From: Reyranella sp. | GTDB lineage: Bacteria; Pseudomonadota; Alphaproteobacteria; Reyranellales; Reyranellaceae | Direction of reading: 5' to 3' | DNA: 13,078 nucleotides | Assembly (NCBI GenBank): GCA_030679805.1 | Contig: JAUXST010000868.1 | Location: 1-13,078, forward strand | Part shown: piece by piece, positions 12,936 to 13,078 of the stretch | How positions within the stretch are numbered: the stretch's first letter is position 1 | How the letters are laid out: every line of letters starts with the position of its first letter | Translations under genes and position numbers: made by a program | The notes under the pieces: generated by a model | What the model was told of the DNA's origin: nothing | The model's database searches: none | Seen by the model: only the letters and a program-made list of their open reading frames with translations

Positions 12936-13078
12936 TCAGAGAACGGCGAGCTGCGAATTCAGGAGATCGGTCACCAGCATGTAGCCCGGCGCGTGGGTGA
13001 TGCAGAACGCGGGCTTCACCGTCGCCACGACCGACTGCGGAGTAACACCGCAAGCCCAGAACACCGCGAATTCGTCGT
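12936..13078 (-). CDS. DUF1445 family putative hydro-lyase (C-terminal part, cut by window edge)
   Basis: The last 47 codons of a minus-strand gene enter from the right edge. They read EFAVFWACGVTPQSVV, then a KPAFCITHAPGYMLVTD segment, and end NSQLAVL. The WACGVTPQ and ITHAPG-M--TD motifs are the C-terminal signature of the DUF1445 / YcsI family, annotated as putative hydro-lyases and related to D-glutamate cyclase, which interconverts D-glutamate and 5-oxo-D-proline. The stop at 12936-12938 is two bases before the DUF2848 start. The upstream two thirds are outside the window, so completeness cannot be judged. Confidence 0.85.
   Translation of the reverse strand, partial: DEFAVFWACGVTPQSVVATVKPAFCITHAPGYMLVTDLLNSQLAVL

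Overview
The window is GC-rich DNA from a bacterium that looks like an alphaproteobacterium, possibly Reyranella-, Bradyrhizobium- or Rhodospirillales-like. The evidence is the third-position GC bias, the COG1228 amidohydrolases, the DUF1445/DUF2848 pair and an EcfG-like promoter trace. Species-level placement is inference. Apart from one short phage-like patch, it reads as chromosomal catabolic and transport DNA. There are no rRNA or tRNA genes, no CRISPR array and no complete insertion sequence.

Layout, left to right. At 1-730 (minus strand) there is an Asp/Glu-racemase-family gene, followed downstream by the possible first codons of another gene. At 731-1393 there is a mostly gene-poor stretch with a small uncertain ORF, a pair of 9-bp direct repeats, a good sigma-70 promoter (1273-1301) and a strong terminator-type hairpin (1341-1374). 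At 1394-2013 (plus strand) lies a phage-like patch: a small HTH protein resembling terminase small subunits, and a 47-codon reading frame broken by one base. At 2020-8416 (minus strand) there is a six-gene operon-like cluster. Transcribed from right to left, it encodes two tandem paralogous COG1228 amidohydrolases (prolidase/imidazolonepropionase-like), a long REP/BIME-type palindrome, and a complete spermidine/putrescine-type ABC importer (permease, ATPase, Tat-type binding protein, second permease). At 8484-10037 (plus strand) there is a P-loop kinase-like protein and then a 4-hydroxyproline 2-epimerase-type enzyme with both catalytic cysteines. At 10041-11246 (minus strand) there is a CaiB/BaiF CoA-transferase. 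At 11425-12339 (plus strand) there is an alpha/beta hydrolase behind an operator-like palindrome. At 12247-13078 (minus strand) there is a DUF2848 protein preceded by the C-terminus of a DUF1445 (putative hydro-lyase / D-glutamate cyclase-like) protein.

How the genes may work together (inference): the importer and the two dipeptidase-like amidohydrolases are arranged as one uptake-and-hydrolysis unit, and a hydroxyproline epimerase lies immediately next to it. Together with the Asp/Glu-racemase homologue, the CoA-transferase and the DUF1445/DUF2848 pair, the neighbourhood suggests use of unusual amino acids or their N-blocked or peptide-bound forms. Hydroxyproline-containing peptides are one testable substrate class. 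The remaining hydroxyproline pathway enzymes (D-Hyp oxidase, pyrroline-4-hydroxy-2-carboxylate deaminase, alpha-ketoglutarate semialdehyde dehydrogenase) are not in this window.
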